Notes under the pieces: model-generated
What the model was told of the DNA's origin: nothing
Seen by the model: the letters and a program-made list of their open reading frames with translations, nothing else
The model's database searches: none
Assembly: GCA_963675135.1 (NCBI GenBank)
Contig: OY776125.1
Coordinates: forward strand, 63,191,441-63,255,440
Direction: 5' to 3'
Length of the DNA: 64,000 nt
Source: Galeopsis tetrahit
Lineage: Eukaryota; Streptophyta; Magnoliopsida; Lamiales; Lamiaceae
Shown: positions 43,831 to 55,864 of the stretch, one piece after another
Layout: every line of letters starts with the position of its first letter
How positions within the stretch are numbered: the stretch's first letter is position 1
Program-made: the position numbers and the translations under genes

Positions 43831-46800
43831 CCTGCTGACCAACTACATAGAGAAGAAAGGTCCAAAAGTTTTCTTTGGTGATAACGCGCACGGTAGCACA
43901 AAAGGATATGGCACCCTTAAAAATGGTGACATTGAGGTACATGATGTATCATATGTAGAAGGTCTTAAGTTTAATTTATTATCTGTTTCTCACTTTTGTG
44001 ACACTGGTTACTCAGTCAAATTCTCTAAAGATGAGTGTCTCATAAGTGATAAGAGAACAAAACAAAGTCTTCTAACAGGATCTAGAAAGGGAAGTATGTA
44101 TCTTGCAAATTGGAACAGCTGTCCTAAGGATACATGCCTGCTTGTGAAGAGCCCTAAAGATGTCAGCTGGCTATGGCACAAACGTCTTAGCCATCTGAAC
44201 TTTAAGACTATGAACAAGTTAGCAAGGGAATCCTTAGTTGATGGTCTGCCTAATGAACTCTACTGTAAAGATCAGGTTTGTGATGCATGTCAACAAGGGA
44301 AGCAAACAAAGGTCTCTTTCAAGACCAAGAAGACAGCATCAACCAGCAGAGTTCTTGAATTGCTTCACATGGATCTCTTTGGACCAATCACTCCAACCAC
44401 TTTAACAGGGAGGAAGTACACTCTTATTGTTGTAGATGATTATTCCAAGTTTACTTGGGTTATCTTCCTATACAAGAAGAGTGAAACACAGCAGAAGCTT
44501 CCTGAACTATTGAAGAGGATCCAAGTAGAGAAAGGAGAACCAATCGTGAAAATTAGAAGTGACAAAGGCACTGAATTTATTAACTCTTATATAATTGCCT
44601 ATTGTACTTCTAATGGTATTCAGCATGAGACAAGTGCAGCAAGAACACCACAACAGAATGGTGTAGCTGAAAGAAGAGTCAGAACACTCAAAGAAGCGGC
44701 CAGAACACTCCTTGCTGAATTTTCTACTCCCAAGAAGCTATGGGCAGAAGCCATCAACACAGCTTGTCACACTCAAAACAGGTCAGGTATTCATAAAATT
44801 CATGAGAAAACTCCATATGAACTGTGGAAAGGAAGAAAACCTAGAGTATCTTACTTTCATATATTTGGTTGTAAGTGTTTCATTCACAACAATGGGAAGA
44901 GTAAGTTGAATGCCTTTGATGCCAAAGCAGATGAGGGGATATTCTTAGGATACTCCTCAACTAGCAAAGCATTTAGAGTACTCAACAAACGAACCCTTCT
45001 TGTGGAAGAAATACCTCATGTTGTTTTTGATGAATCGTGTGAAAAGAATGCAGTAGAAACAAACTCAGCTGCAGATCAGATGAGACATCTAGTGATCAAG
45101 TCCAAACCAGATGAGTTCATTGAAGTCAATGAACCTTTCCCTGAAGAACCAGAGGAAGATAAGCCTCATAGACCTGTCACTAGATCTCAAACTCAAGCAG
45201 GACAAGCTGACCAGAATCAAGATGCATCAATCCCAAATACCAGGGGGAATGATTTCTTTGACACTCAAGATACAGATGATGATCGAACTAATCAAGTCAA
45301 CCCTCCTGATGGCACTAGATCAGATGAGGATCCAAACTCATCCAATGCAGATACTCCAGTAAGGCATACATGGAGGAACAACCATCCATCAAACCTCATC
45401 TTAGGAGGAGCAGAATCAGGTGTCAAGACCAGAAGACAACTGAATCAGAATTCTCAATCATCTATGTTCTGCTGGTGTGCTTTCCTGTCCAACATTGAAC
45501 CAGCTGACATAGAAGAAGCAATGACAGATAGCAATTGGATCACTGCTATGCAAGAAGAACTAAACCAATTCGAAAGAAATGAAGTCTGGGAATTGGTAGA
45601 TCGTCCTGAAAACCACAATGTAGTAGGAACAAAGTGGGTATTCAAGAACAAGAAGGACGAAAATGATGTGATAACTAGAAATAAGGCAAGGCTAGTTGCA
45701 AAAGGATATTCACAATCTGAAGGGATTGACTATGATGAAACTTTTGCACCAGTAGCCAGATTAGAAGCCATTCGACTATTTCTAGCTTATGCATCATATA
45801 TGGGCTTCAAGGTATATCAAATGGATGTCAAGAGTGCTTTTCTAAATGGTATTCTGATAGAAGAAGTATATGTAGAGCAGCCTCCAGGATTTGAAAAAGG
45901 TGATCAAGTATATCGACTGAAGAAGGCTCTCTATGGTCTAAAACAAGCCCCTAGAGCTTGGTATGACACATTGTCACAATTCCTACTTGACAATGGATAT
46001 ACAAAAGGCAAAGTTGATAGAACCCTCTTCAGAATACAAGAAGGAGAAGACATTTTAATGGTACAAATATATGTAGATGACATTATATTTGGATCACCAA
46101 ATCAAGAAATGTGCAAGAAGTTCTCTGAACTTATGCAAGGAAAATTCGAAATGAGCATGATGGGTGAGATGAATTATTTCCTAGGACTTCAAGTCAAGCA
46201 GAGTTCAGAAGGGATCTTCATCAACCAGTCCAAGTATACCAAAAGTCTATTAGAAAGATTCAAAGCTCTACAAAGCAAGACTGCAAGGATTCCAATGATG
46301 ACATCCTTCAAAATGGAACCAGATGAGTCTGGACAGGCAGTTGATCAAGCTGAATATAGAGCACTGATTGGATCTCTACTATATCTTACAGCTAGCAGAC
46401 AAGACATAACATTTGCTGTAGGAGTATGTGCTAGGTTTCAAGCAAACCCAAAGCAAAGTCATCTAGAAGCAGCAAGGAAGATTCTCAAGTACCTAAAAGG
46501 AACAGTCAACCTAGGACTATGGTACCCTGCTGATGACAATCTAGAATTGAGTGGCTATTCTGACTCAGACTATGGAGGATGCAGAATTGATAGGAAGTCC
46601 ACATCAGGAACCTGTCAATTTCTAGGAAACAAGCTGATATCATGGTTCTCTAAGAAGCAAACCTCAGTTGCAACCTCCACCACTGAAGCAGAATACATGG
46701 CAGCTGGTAGTTGTTGTAGTCAGCTGCTCTGGCTAGTTCAACAACTCAAGGATTACAATGTAGAGGCAAGAGAAGTCCCTATTTATTGTGATAGCAGCAG

Positions 46801-47017
46801 CGCCATTGCCATCACTCAAAATCCAGTCCTCCACACAAGGTGCAAGCATGTCGACATTCGACACCACTTCATAAGAGATCACCTTGAAAAGAAGGACATC
46901 AAGATGGAGAAAATTCACACAGATATCCAAAGAGCAGACATCTTGACTAAGCCCCTAGCTGAAGAAAGGTTCAAGACCTTATGTTATAGCTTAGGACTCC
47001 TGGACCCAAGCACATGA
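43810..47017 (+). CDS. pol of B: partial protease, integrase, RT, RNase H (open frame)
   Basis: About 1068 codons without a stop, the longest intact copia pol in the window. Protease survives only from SHMTGTKTLL on, so catalytic Asp is missing. Integrase: LWHKRLSHLNF and CDACQQGKQ zinc residues, HMDLFGP, RSDKGTEF, NGVAERRVRT. RT: GTKWVFKNKKDE, YQMDVKSAFLNG, YGLKQAPRAWYD, YVDDIIFGSPN (about 46069-46100); SRQDITFAVG has Gln where relatives have Pro. RNase H: GYSDSDYGGC, STTEAEYMA, YCDSSSAIA, ADILTKPLAEER; stop at 47017 after LGLLDPST. The nominal frame extends left to 43682 through inverted A sequence, which is not genuine coding. With no LTR or gag upstream, expression would need readthrough. 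Confidence 0.88.
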
Positions 47018-48551
47018 AGAAGGAAAGATCAGCTGAAAACCTCAGCTGACCCAAGTGCAGCAGACTAGGAGAATCAGATGAGGTGAATAAACACCCTCAT
47101 CCTCAGGTAAGTTCTTTCCCAATGAAGACAGATAGAGCTGAGGGAAAACATAGAGTTATCTAATCAAGGGGGAATCAATGATACCTTAAGAATCCTTGAT
47201 GAAATACTCTAAAATCTGCATTGCATAGTATACATATATATATATATAGCAGAGCTATTTGATCCCCTTACTCTAAGCAATGTATAACTATGTATATTAA
47301 TAAACTATTCTTCATAAAATACTTTATTCATATACATAAATACAGTATACTAACTGAGTCATACTTGGCTGGATTAATACACCATCCTCACCGACTCAAC
47401 AGTATGCATGCACAGTATGGAGACAATTGAAAGAAGAGATGGAATGGAGATCATTCTTCAACCAAAATCTTGGGTGAAGGAGATGAAGATTTGTCCAGAA
47501 AATGAAGATGATGCAGATCCATATACATGGCTTACTCAACATAAGTATGCTCATGAAAGCTAAAGGAAGAAGAGACGTTCTTGTTGAAAGCTAAAGGAGG
47601 AAGAGATGCAGAGGACAAAGTAGCAAGCAAGCAGAGCTTCTTCTCCAGAAGGAAGTTCTACATGGAAAGCTTGTTATGCAAAGCTACTGTGTCTAAACAG
47701 AACATGAAGGCTGAGTCCATGGCCCTCTCTTCAACTCCATTGAAGCACCCCTCAACCTTCCTTCCCCTTCTAGAGAAGCGAAGAAATTCAACAAGAGCAC
47801 ATTAGATGCTACATCCCATCTGATGATGAGGAACATCCGATGGTGAGAAACATTTAAATCAGTGGGACTATGTCTAGACTAGCTCCACTTGATTTAAAGA
47901 AGGAGTTGAAAGATCCATCAAACCAGGTTGGATCATCACTCACAATAAAGCTGGAAGGATCCATCCAGGTTGGATCATCACAGCAAACACCGTTTCCTCT
48001 ACTCAGCTGATCAGAAGACCAACTCAGCTGACCAGAAGACTTTTCAAAGACAATCAGCAGACATCTTGAAGAACTCAGAAGACCTCACTCTGCTGATCAA
48101 ATCACACAAATTTAGAGTATAATGACTAGTCTTGATCATGTAATTCATTCTAGATTTATTCCTGAATGTAATTAAACAAATTGGCTTATATAAGGAATGC
48201 AATTTTCTTATAGAAAACGGCCTTGATGATCAATTCTTACCATAAATTAGTCTCAACGGCTATTTTTGGTAATGATGTCATTAATACTCAAGTACCATAT
48301 TGCCAACAAATCAACAATTGCCAAATGGCATAACCAGCCGGCAAATTTAGGAAATCAAAGAAGGAAATCTTGGGCTCTACTCCAAATTCAAACACAAATC
48401 TGACCGTTAGATCAAATTTTCTGGAGTATATATTCACACCCCTAAAACCTCTCCCAAACCCTGTCGCTCATATTACTCAATTAATCACATTACTCTCTCT
48501 CGTTCTGCAAATTTCTTTCAAGCCTTCAAACTCTAACACTCAGACTCTACT
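47018..48551 (+). other. pol-ORF3 spacer of B with internal polypurine tract
   Basis: 1.5 kb of non-coding sequence. AATCAAGGGGGAA occurs about 150 bp after the pol stop (AAGGGGGAA at 47166-47174). An AT microsatellite lies at about 47229-47248. A short frame (47581-47805) is shared with A. The last 200 bp include the untranslated leader of ORF3. Confidence 0.55.
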
Positions 48552-51500
48552 ATGGCAATCATTGAAATTTACGACGAGAAGACCAAGAATACTGGCACCT
48601 TGGATGCTGCAAAGTGGTCCAAGGAAGGGAAGATTTTTACGGAGAATGCTCTGTTTTTCAAAGGCAAACACTCAGATGAGAACAAGGAGATATTGCTTCG
48701 GTGCGTCAATCTTAAACTCAGAGACTTTCTGGAAGCAGCTCCAACTAATGTCTATGAACAAGACGTTCTGACATTCTATGCAAACGCCGTGATGAAGGGT
48801 TCTCATGTCGAAAGTGTCATGAATGGACACAAAGTCAAGGTTACAAGGGAAATTCTTCAGGAATTGTTTGGCCTGTCAAGGGGGAAAATAAATATCTCCA
48901 ACTACATCATGAATAGAGAAAAGGAGTATATGGAGATGTTTACTGGTGGAAGAATCAAGGCTACTGATGCAACTGGGCTAAAGAAATCCCAACTTGAACC
49001 AAAATTCCAAACCTTGTTGGATATTGCAGGAAAGATGTTACTTGGTAACACATTCAGTCATGATGCTGTTACTACTTTAAAGGTTCGAGTAATGGCTGCA
49101 ATCTGGGATCAGATCGATGGAGACTGGCAAGGACTATTCTTAGAAAGAATTGCTCTTGAGGCAAAGAAAGTCACTTTGGACTTACAATCGAAGGTATGGA
49201 AGGTAGCAGCTACAGTCAGCTTTGTCAACAAGCTGAGCATCATCCTTCCAGATATTCTCCCAAAGAAGTACAAGATGGGACCTCATAAGACCTTTCACAT
49301 CTCCAAATATTATTTGAGAAAGGAAGCTCTTGCTGAGGCAGAAAGGTTAAAAGAAGAAAAGAGGAAGCTGTTGGCTGAGAAGGCAGCACAAGAGTCTGAT
49401 CATGACTCTGCTGAAGAAGAAGAGGAGCCAACCAAAGAAGTGGCTCAGAAGAAGGTTGCTGAGGATGATGATGATGACAATCAGACCTTAGCACAAAGAC
49501 GATATCTAATCAGATCTGGGCTCATCTCCCCATCTGATTCAGATGCCACTCCCACTGCCTCTCCCTTGAAGAAGGCAGGTACCTCTAAACCCTCTCCCTC
49601 TTTTACTCCTTCTAAATTGTCAAAGGGTCAGAAGAGAAAGAAGAATAATTCTTCTTCCAACAAAAAGTCCAAGAAATCGAGGCTTCCTACTCCCATGTTA
49701 ATAGCCCCGATTGCATCCTTCAACCCTTCTGATGACTCCAACCCATCTAACCACTCAAACACTGATATCCAAATCCCTGCTGATACTCACACAGCAGAGG
49801 AACAAGCTCCACCTACCTCAACCCCTGAACCCCTATTGCCTAACCCTGCTGATGTTCAAGATCCGAGTGTCCAAACCTCTACTGATCTTCATGAAGAAAC
49901 TATACCAGACCAGCAGACCCAAATCCCTGCTGATGAACAGATCACTGAAAATCAAGAACATATCACTTCCCAAATCCCTGCTGATACTCACACAGCAGAG
50001 GAAACTACCCCAAATACTCAAACTCCTACCATCATTGTTTCTTCTGCTCCAGAAGACATGGCACCAGCAGATCTTGCTCAAGCTGGTCCCTCTCAACCTC
50101 ACTACAGAATGGTACACTATCCTATGTGCACAAGGGAGAAGATAATGAGGATGAAGATAGCAAACCTGCTCAAGTCTACTATTCCTGGTATTGATGAGGA
50201 ATCAGTTCAGTTCGAACAAATTCTCAGAATCTGCACCTGGATTGAACTCAGGAGAGATGATGTGGATGACCTTATTGAAGTCATGGAAGGAATGGGAGGA
50301 AAAGCTAATTTCCTCGACTGGGAAATGGAGCAAAAAGAAGTTGCTCAAGTTACATCTTTTGCTCAACTACTGCCCGAAGAAGCCTTTACAGCAGTATGCC
50401 ACAGAATTCTAGGAATTCCATCTAATGATGCATCTATCCCAGAAGGCATATCAGATCATCAGACAGCTGGTACAGCCAAAGAGAATGACTCAGCTGCGTC
50501 CGTTCCTGCGGAAGACTCAGCTGAACCAGCTGACAGAACCAAGATTGAAAAAGAAGTAATCACTATTCCTGATCACTTCATGCCTAAGGATACTCTACCT
50601 CACTTCATTGACAAAGGTGACACCATCATGTCCCACCTGGTTAAGGCCACTACCACATTTCTCAATGAAGAGTACCTTTCAGCTGAAGACAGAGGCAAAG
50701 CCCTGACAGTGCATCCAAAGCCTCAAGGTACTGCCTCAACTTCTACTTCAACAGCTGACTATACAGCAGACATATGCTCACAGGTCAAGACTGCTATAGA
50801 CCTACACTTTGAAAAGGGCTTAGGCCTACAGCTTGGAAGATATGTTGAAAAAGCAGTCAAGGAGCAGAGAACTCGTCTTCATAACCAGATCATTGACATT
50901 GAAGACAAGTTTGGAGAATCTCTTCACGATCAGATAAGTGAGTATCTGACCAGCATTCTGAAGATGGCAGGTGACCATTCCACCAGGTTTGCTGATCTCT
51001 ACACCAATGAGGTCAACCGCATGGAAAACACCTACAAGACAAGATTTGAAGATGCTGAAGCAAGAGCTACTGAAGGTCGAGGTCTTCTCCAATCAGCTAC
51101 AGCAGAGAATGAAAAACTTCAGATTCAGCTGAAGGAGACAGCAACCAGACTGGAAGCAATTACAGCTAAACTAGAAGCTGCCTCTTCCTCCAACTCTCAT
51201 GCTCAGATTCTAGACCATAGCATCACACATCTGACTCATGTTGGCAGAGTCAACGCCATGGCTCTTCAACAAACTCTTAGAGTGGAGATTCTGAATGCCA
51301 AGAAGCCTTTTGCGGCTGCACTTGCTGAAGCCAAAAAGGGGGAAGATGTATTGATAAAAGCTCTAGAGAAGACTACTGCACAGCAAGCTGTAATGGTAGT
51401 ATCTCAAGATGAGTTGAATGAAACCTTGGGTGATTTATCAAGCAAAATCAAGAGCAAGAAAGGCAAAGGCAAAGAAATTGCTCAAGAAGACATCCAAGCT

Positions 51501-52211
51501 CCCACTCAAGCAACTGCCAAAAGTCTGCAGATCACTGCCTCTACAGAACAAGTTTCCGAGAAAAGAATGACTAGGAAAAGGAAGGCAGATGAGCAAGCTC
51601 AGAAGTCAACTCCAGCAGAGCCTACTGCAGAAGAGAAAGAGGCTTTAGAATTAAAGAAAAGAAAAGAGCTTGAAGCTCAAGAGCTTAAACAAAAGAAGCT
51701 AAAAGATGCGAAAGCAGTCAAAGCCAAATTTGACAGGAAGATAGTCAAACTCAGGAAAGTTCTCAAGGAGAAAGCACTGAAAGAAAATGCTCTGGCACAG
51801 AAAGATAAAGTTCTGGTGTTTGACAGCAACTATGTGGACTATCTAGCCCTTCAAGATGAGCTACCAAGGTGGCACCCTCTGAAGAAGAAATGGCAAATTC
51901 AACACCACATTGTAAGAAAATTTGGTCCTCTCCCAACCTATGAAGATGAATTCTTCTAGTTCAATCAATTCATGAACATTGAAGATCCAGAGTTCTGGAA
52001 AGAAGTAGTCAAGACAACCAAAGAACTTGACAACTGCAGTATCCTAACTCCTGAAGAACCCAAATGGGATCCTCCCACTCTGGATTCTGGAAGAACAGAC
52101 TTCATTGAAGTCAAAAGGATCCTAGAGAAGATCTATGAAGAGGAGAATGTTACAGACCTGCAGCACATGGAAGAAGTTCGATCTCGTCTGTACCTTGCCT
52201 TCCGCATCTGA
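48552..52211 (+). pseudogene. ORF3 of B, env-position coiled-coil protein with one stop
   Basis: ATG 48552 (MAIIEIYDEKTKNTGTLD) to stop 52211, 1219 codons with a single in-frame TAG at 51957-51959, where A has CAG (Gln). Approximate layout in residues: 1-200 globular (LRDFLEAAPTNVYEQDVL, TREILQELFGLSRG); 275-315 acidic; 350-375 basic, NLS-like (KGQKRKKNN, KKSKKSR); 385-500 Pro/Thr/Gln-rich with repeated IPADTHTAEE; 520-630 globular (YPMCTREKIMRMKIANLL, ICTWIELRRDD); 730-990 long coiled coil; 1010-1090 Lys/Glu helix (LKKRKELEAQELKQKKL); conserved C-terminus. No hydrophobic membrane segment is visible, so an envelope role is unlikely; a structural or nuclear role is a guess. Confidence 0.82.
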
Positions 52212-52435
52212 AGATCAGAAGACCTGATGAAGACCACTTTCAAAGCTTTAAGAAACTATTACTTGTAATCTGTAAAAGTTCTATATATTCAAGTTTAGTT
52301 CTCTTTGCTTTCAAGACAAACTCTCATTGTCTTCATCAGATACTTCAGTTTTTATGAAGTTTATAAACTCCTATCTTATCTTATTAAGAGCATTTATCAT
52401 ATATATAGTTTTGGCTTCATCAAAAAGGGGGACAT
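52212..52435 (+). promoter_or_regulatory. 3' UTR and polypurine tract of B
   Basis: Short 3' UTR ending ttttggcttcatc then AAAAAGGGGGACAT (tract 52422-52432) directly before the LTR. Confidence 0.8.
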
Positions 52436-53865
52436 TGTTGGGATATAAATTCACCCTAAGCCCCACTTGATGTTAGAATAGTTTTGATGGCCAAAACACT
52501 TAGAGTTTATAAATGTAATAGGATCAGCTGACTTGTATAGAACAGCTTAGACTAGTCTTGTGTGATCAACTGTATTGATAGCAGCTGATCAGCACAGTCA
52601 TGGCTTACATGCCTATCCTCAAGATAAGAATAGTAGAAGACATGAAGACTAGAAGATCCTTGAAGACCAGATATGTTAAGGTGCTTGTATACCTACTTAT
52701 CTGATGGAGTCCCAGATTGAAGATGGCCTAAAGTAGTACAAAGAATTTCCAGATCAGAAGAGTAGTACTCGTCTAATATCAGAAGACAGAAGACCTAAGG
52801 CCAGAAGAGTAGTCAGAAGACTAGAAGTACAGATCAGAAGACTATGTGCTCTTCCAGGACTCGGCTGATTCCCAAGTCATCTTGCAATTTAAACGAAGAC
52901 CTACCTTATTTAGAAGATTGACATGATCCCAGGATTGAAGCAATCAAGCGGCTGGAATCAAGGAATCAAGCTATTATGGGAAGATTGCTCAAACGGCTAG
53001 TCAACTCCAACGGCTAGTTGCACTCAATCTCCATTATAAATACAAGAGGATGAACACAGAAGCAACAAGAGAGAGAATTCACAAGCTAAGCAAGCAATCA
53101 AGCAAAAAGCCACATTGTTCTAAGAATTCTCCAAGAGCCAGAAATCCATTAGATTATCCATAGCTCTTAAGTGCTTCCTATCCAACCCTTAAGAACCTGA
53201 AACTTATTCATATTGTATATCAGTTGTTTTAGGCATAGTGGTTAAGCAAATTATAAGCTTGAACCATTAGTTGGATACATCTCAAAAACCCCAAACCCTC
53301 ACCGAAAGGTTTAAGTTTTTGAAACCCCCCAAAGTGCAAGTGCTTACAATCACTTGTGGAGACCGCAGCTGTTAGGACGGCTCAAATCTCAAAGTCCTAA
53401 CCTTGGGACTATAAAGGACAAGACCCTTGTAATTTGTGGAAATTAAAGGGATTAAACATCACGTTAGGACGTGAGAGTGGACGTAGGATCGTATATCCGA
53501 ACCACTATAAATCCGGTGTTATTTACTTTCTGCACTTTACATTTCTGCTTTTACATTCATTATTATATAGTGCATACTGTGATTTCAACACTCTTCAAAA
53601 CAAGGCCATAACTTTCAAACCAGCATCAGCTGAGTAGTTTCACAAAGTAAAACAAGTTACAAGAACGAGTCTAAACCAGGGCCACCATATTTCCGCATAT
53701 AACCTCTTCAGTCAGATCACTATAGTCATCTGGACCAGCAGACTTGCAGTCCAGTTGACATAGCAATCAGAAGAGGTTCCCAACTCTGTTTGAAAAAGTT
53801 TTAATGTCTATTCACCCCTCCCCTCTAGACTTTAATCCCATTCACTACTCGTTCAGGGACCAACA
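52436..53865 (+). repeat. 3' LTR of B
   Basis: 1430 bp, TGTTGGGATATAAATTC...CAGGGACCAACA, plus orientation. It is more diverged from the two A LTRs than they are from each other. TATA box TATAAATA at 53035-53042 would drive antisense transcription of A gag. Confidence 0.92.
53035..53042 (+). promoter_or_regulatory. TATA box of B LTR
   Basis: TATAAATA, family-conserved; it points into A gag on the opposite strand. Confidence 0.6.
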
Positions 53866-55784
53866 ATTGTGTTTAGAACACTCACCCTGTTCATGTGTCT
53901 GAGTAGTGCACTTGTTAGGTGTACTACCCCAGCTGGAGAGGATGTTGATGGATTAAGTTCATAGCCTAAACCCATCTTATTGCCATTTGATCTATAATAT
54001 TCAGAGATACTTTCAATAGTAGTCGAGGCTTTATTGAATTCTGATATCTTTTGATCTAGGCATTCCTTCTCCTTTTCTAAGAGCTTGTGTGCTTGGAAGA
54101 GATCATCGAGCTTAGATTGTAGTATACGAAATTCCTTGGTTTCTAAGGCTTGAGTTTCTAACATCCCCTCATACAACTGAGTTGTTGTGGTATTTTATTC
54201 CTTAAGAAGTTCCACTTCTTTGGTCAACCTCTCATTCATGGTGACTAACTCAGGGGTGTTATCAAACTTAACCTTTTTCAACCTAGCAATTTCTTTCCTT
54301 AAATCCTTATTCTCCTCTTCCACTTGTATAAAAGCTCTAGTGGCAATATCCAGATCACCTTTTACCTTTCTTAACGATTGATAATAGGTGTCTTCTGATT
54401 CGCCTTCAGATGAGTTTATGTCATCTGTTTGTGAGAAAATAGGTGAATGGAAAGTCGTGGTGTAGGAATTTACCTCATTTTCTCCTATGGCCATCATAGC
54501 TAGATCATCTGAATCATCTGAGTAGATTTGACAGTCTGGTGATGTAGGAAGTTCATCACTTTGATATTCAGATTCTTCAGTCACCATTGCTTGCTAATCT
54601 GAATTTCTTCTGTCTCTCCTTGGCCTTCTTTCTTCTTTGTCATCCAGCTCAGGGCATTCATAGACATAATGTCCTGGTTTGCGACAATTGAAGCATGCTC
54701 CAGGTTTTTGATTTGAACTGCCTTTCCTTGGAGGGGTGGCATCTCTTCTTCTGGAGCCTCGGCTGTCAGATGACTCCATATCCTTTCTAGGATATCTTTC
54801 TGGTGTTCTTTCTCTGGAGCCTCTAGAGGGTGAACTGGCTCTTCTATCTTTGTAGTTTCTATAGAATTTTCTATATTTGCTATTGAGAGTGTTCATCCTT
54901 TCGAATCTTTTGATCATAAGGGCCATTTGCTCTTTCAGACTCATGTCTGATCCTTCAAAGTCATCTGTTTTCAGAGAAGTCTTGCCAGATGAAGTGCTTG
55001 CAGCTTTTGTATTTGCTGCCTTGAAAGCTACAGTCTTGGAAGTAGATGGGGTTGCAGTAGGTTCATCATTTCCTGAGTTTTCTTCTCTTTCAAGATCATA
55101 TTCATGAGCTTTCAGGTTCTGAAATAGAGTCTGTGCAGACCATTCCTTGATATCTTGAGTATCTTTGATGATGGTCTTCTTGAGTCTCCATTTCTTGGTT
55201 AGAGAGTCTAAGATCTTTAGATTTTTCTCTCTATTTGTATATTTCTTGCCTAGAGATTCTATATCATTGATGATCTTGGTAAATCTATTGTCTAGTTGAT
55301 CAATAGACTCTTCTGGTTGCATCTTTAAGTGTTCAAACTTCTTGACTGCTGTTGTCAGCTTGCTCTCCTTAATCAGCTCGGTTCCTTCACAGAGGAGTGC
55401 TAGAGCATCCCACATATCTTTAGATGTTTCACAGTTGATTACTTTTGCAATATACTCATTTGGAAGAGTTTGCATGATGTAGTCTTGAGCAATGCTGTCA
55501 AGATTTGACTGCTTCATTTCTTCTGGAGTGAGGTCCTTCATCGGCTTGGGGGCAAGTTCTCCAACTGGAACTTCTGGATCACCATTTGCAGTGTTGACTG
55601 CCATGATGGTGATTGGGCCTTCGGTGATTACTGACCACATCTTGTAGTGGACTGATATGAGATTCTTCCTCATCCTGATCTTCCAGTAATCATAATCTTC
55701 CACTGAAAACTTAGGCAACTTACGCATATTAGCACTCATGCTGTATGAGTTTTCAAAACCAAGTTTTTCAAAAGATCTGTTCAA
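53866..55784 (-). pseudogene. gag of A, truncated by B
   Basis: Starts at ATG 55784 (MNRSFEKLGFENSYSMSAN), 66 bases past the primer site. Capsid-like UBN2 core: YDYWKIRMRKNLISV, KDMWDALALLCEGTELIKE, EESIDQLDNRFTKIINDI. A Ser/Arg-rich basic tail is followed by a CX2CX4HX4C knuckle (CFNCRKPGHYVYEC, about 54658-54699). TAG at 54594-54596 and TAA at about 54195 interrupt one continuous frame. The C-terminus is a coiled coil (LDIATRAFIQVEEENKDLRKE; LDDLFQAHKLLEKEKECL) matching E1 2-200. The frame is cut at 53866 by the end of the B LTR. Confidence 0.88.
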
Positions 55785-55850
55785 GAGGACTATAGAAAGA
55801 CTCCCTCAAGTCTTCTGATATTCTAGAGACAGTAGTCCGTTAGAACCACT

Positions 55851-55862
55851 GCTCAGATACCA
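55851..55862 (-). promoter_or_regulatory. Primer-binding site of A
   Basis: The minus strand reads TGGTATCTGAGC, one base different from the usual TGGTATCAGAGC, two bases inside the 5' LTR. Confidence 0.82.
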
Positions 55863-55864
55863 CT

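Larger units (their letters stand above)
33441..53865. repeat. Giant inverted repeat: two arms of about 10 kb, 27-bp spacer
   Basis: The left arm 33441-43803 (A: LTR, ORF3, spacer, pol on the minus strand) is the inverse of the right arm 43831-53865 (B: pol, spacer, ORF3, LTR on the plus strand). At the centre, gtagttggtcagcagg (43788-43803) faces cctgctgaccaactac (43831-43846). Both ends of the repeat are intact LTR termini. The arms carry private stops and indels, so they are separate copies. Confidence 0.92.
43810..53865 (+). mobile_element. Partial Sirevirus element B, inverted inside A
   Basis: Plus-strand segment from within protease through pol, ORF3 and a complete 3' LTR. 5' LTR, gag and the protease active site are absent. 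Its 3' LTR ends CCAACA exactly at 53865 and the next base is A's gag, so the right edge is a true element terminus. The left edge is a break inside protease. No second target duplication is recoverable. Confidence 0.85.

Noticed and set aside
51957..51959. Programmed readthrough stop in B ORF3
   Set aside because: The inverted copy A has CAG at the same codon, so this is a simple point mutation.
33441..53865. Palindrome as a fold-back sequencing artefact
   Set aside because: The arms differ by private stops, indels and many substitutions, and the outer element has matching target duplications; it is kept as a real structure pending long-read checks.
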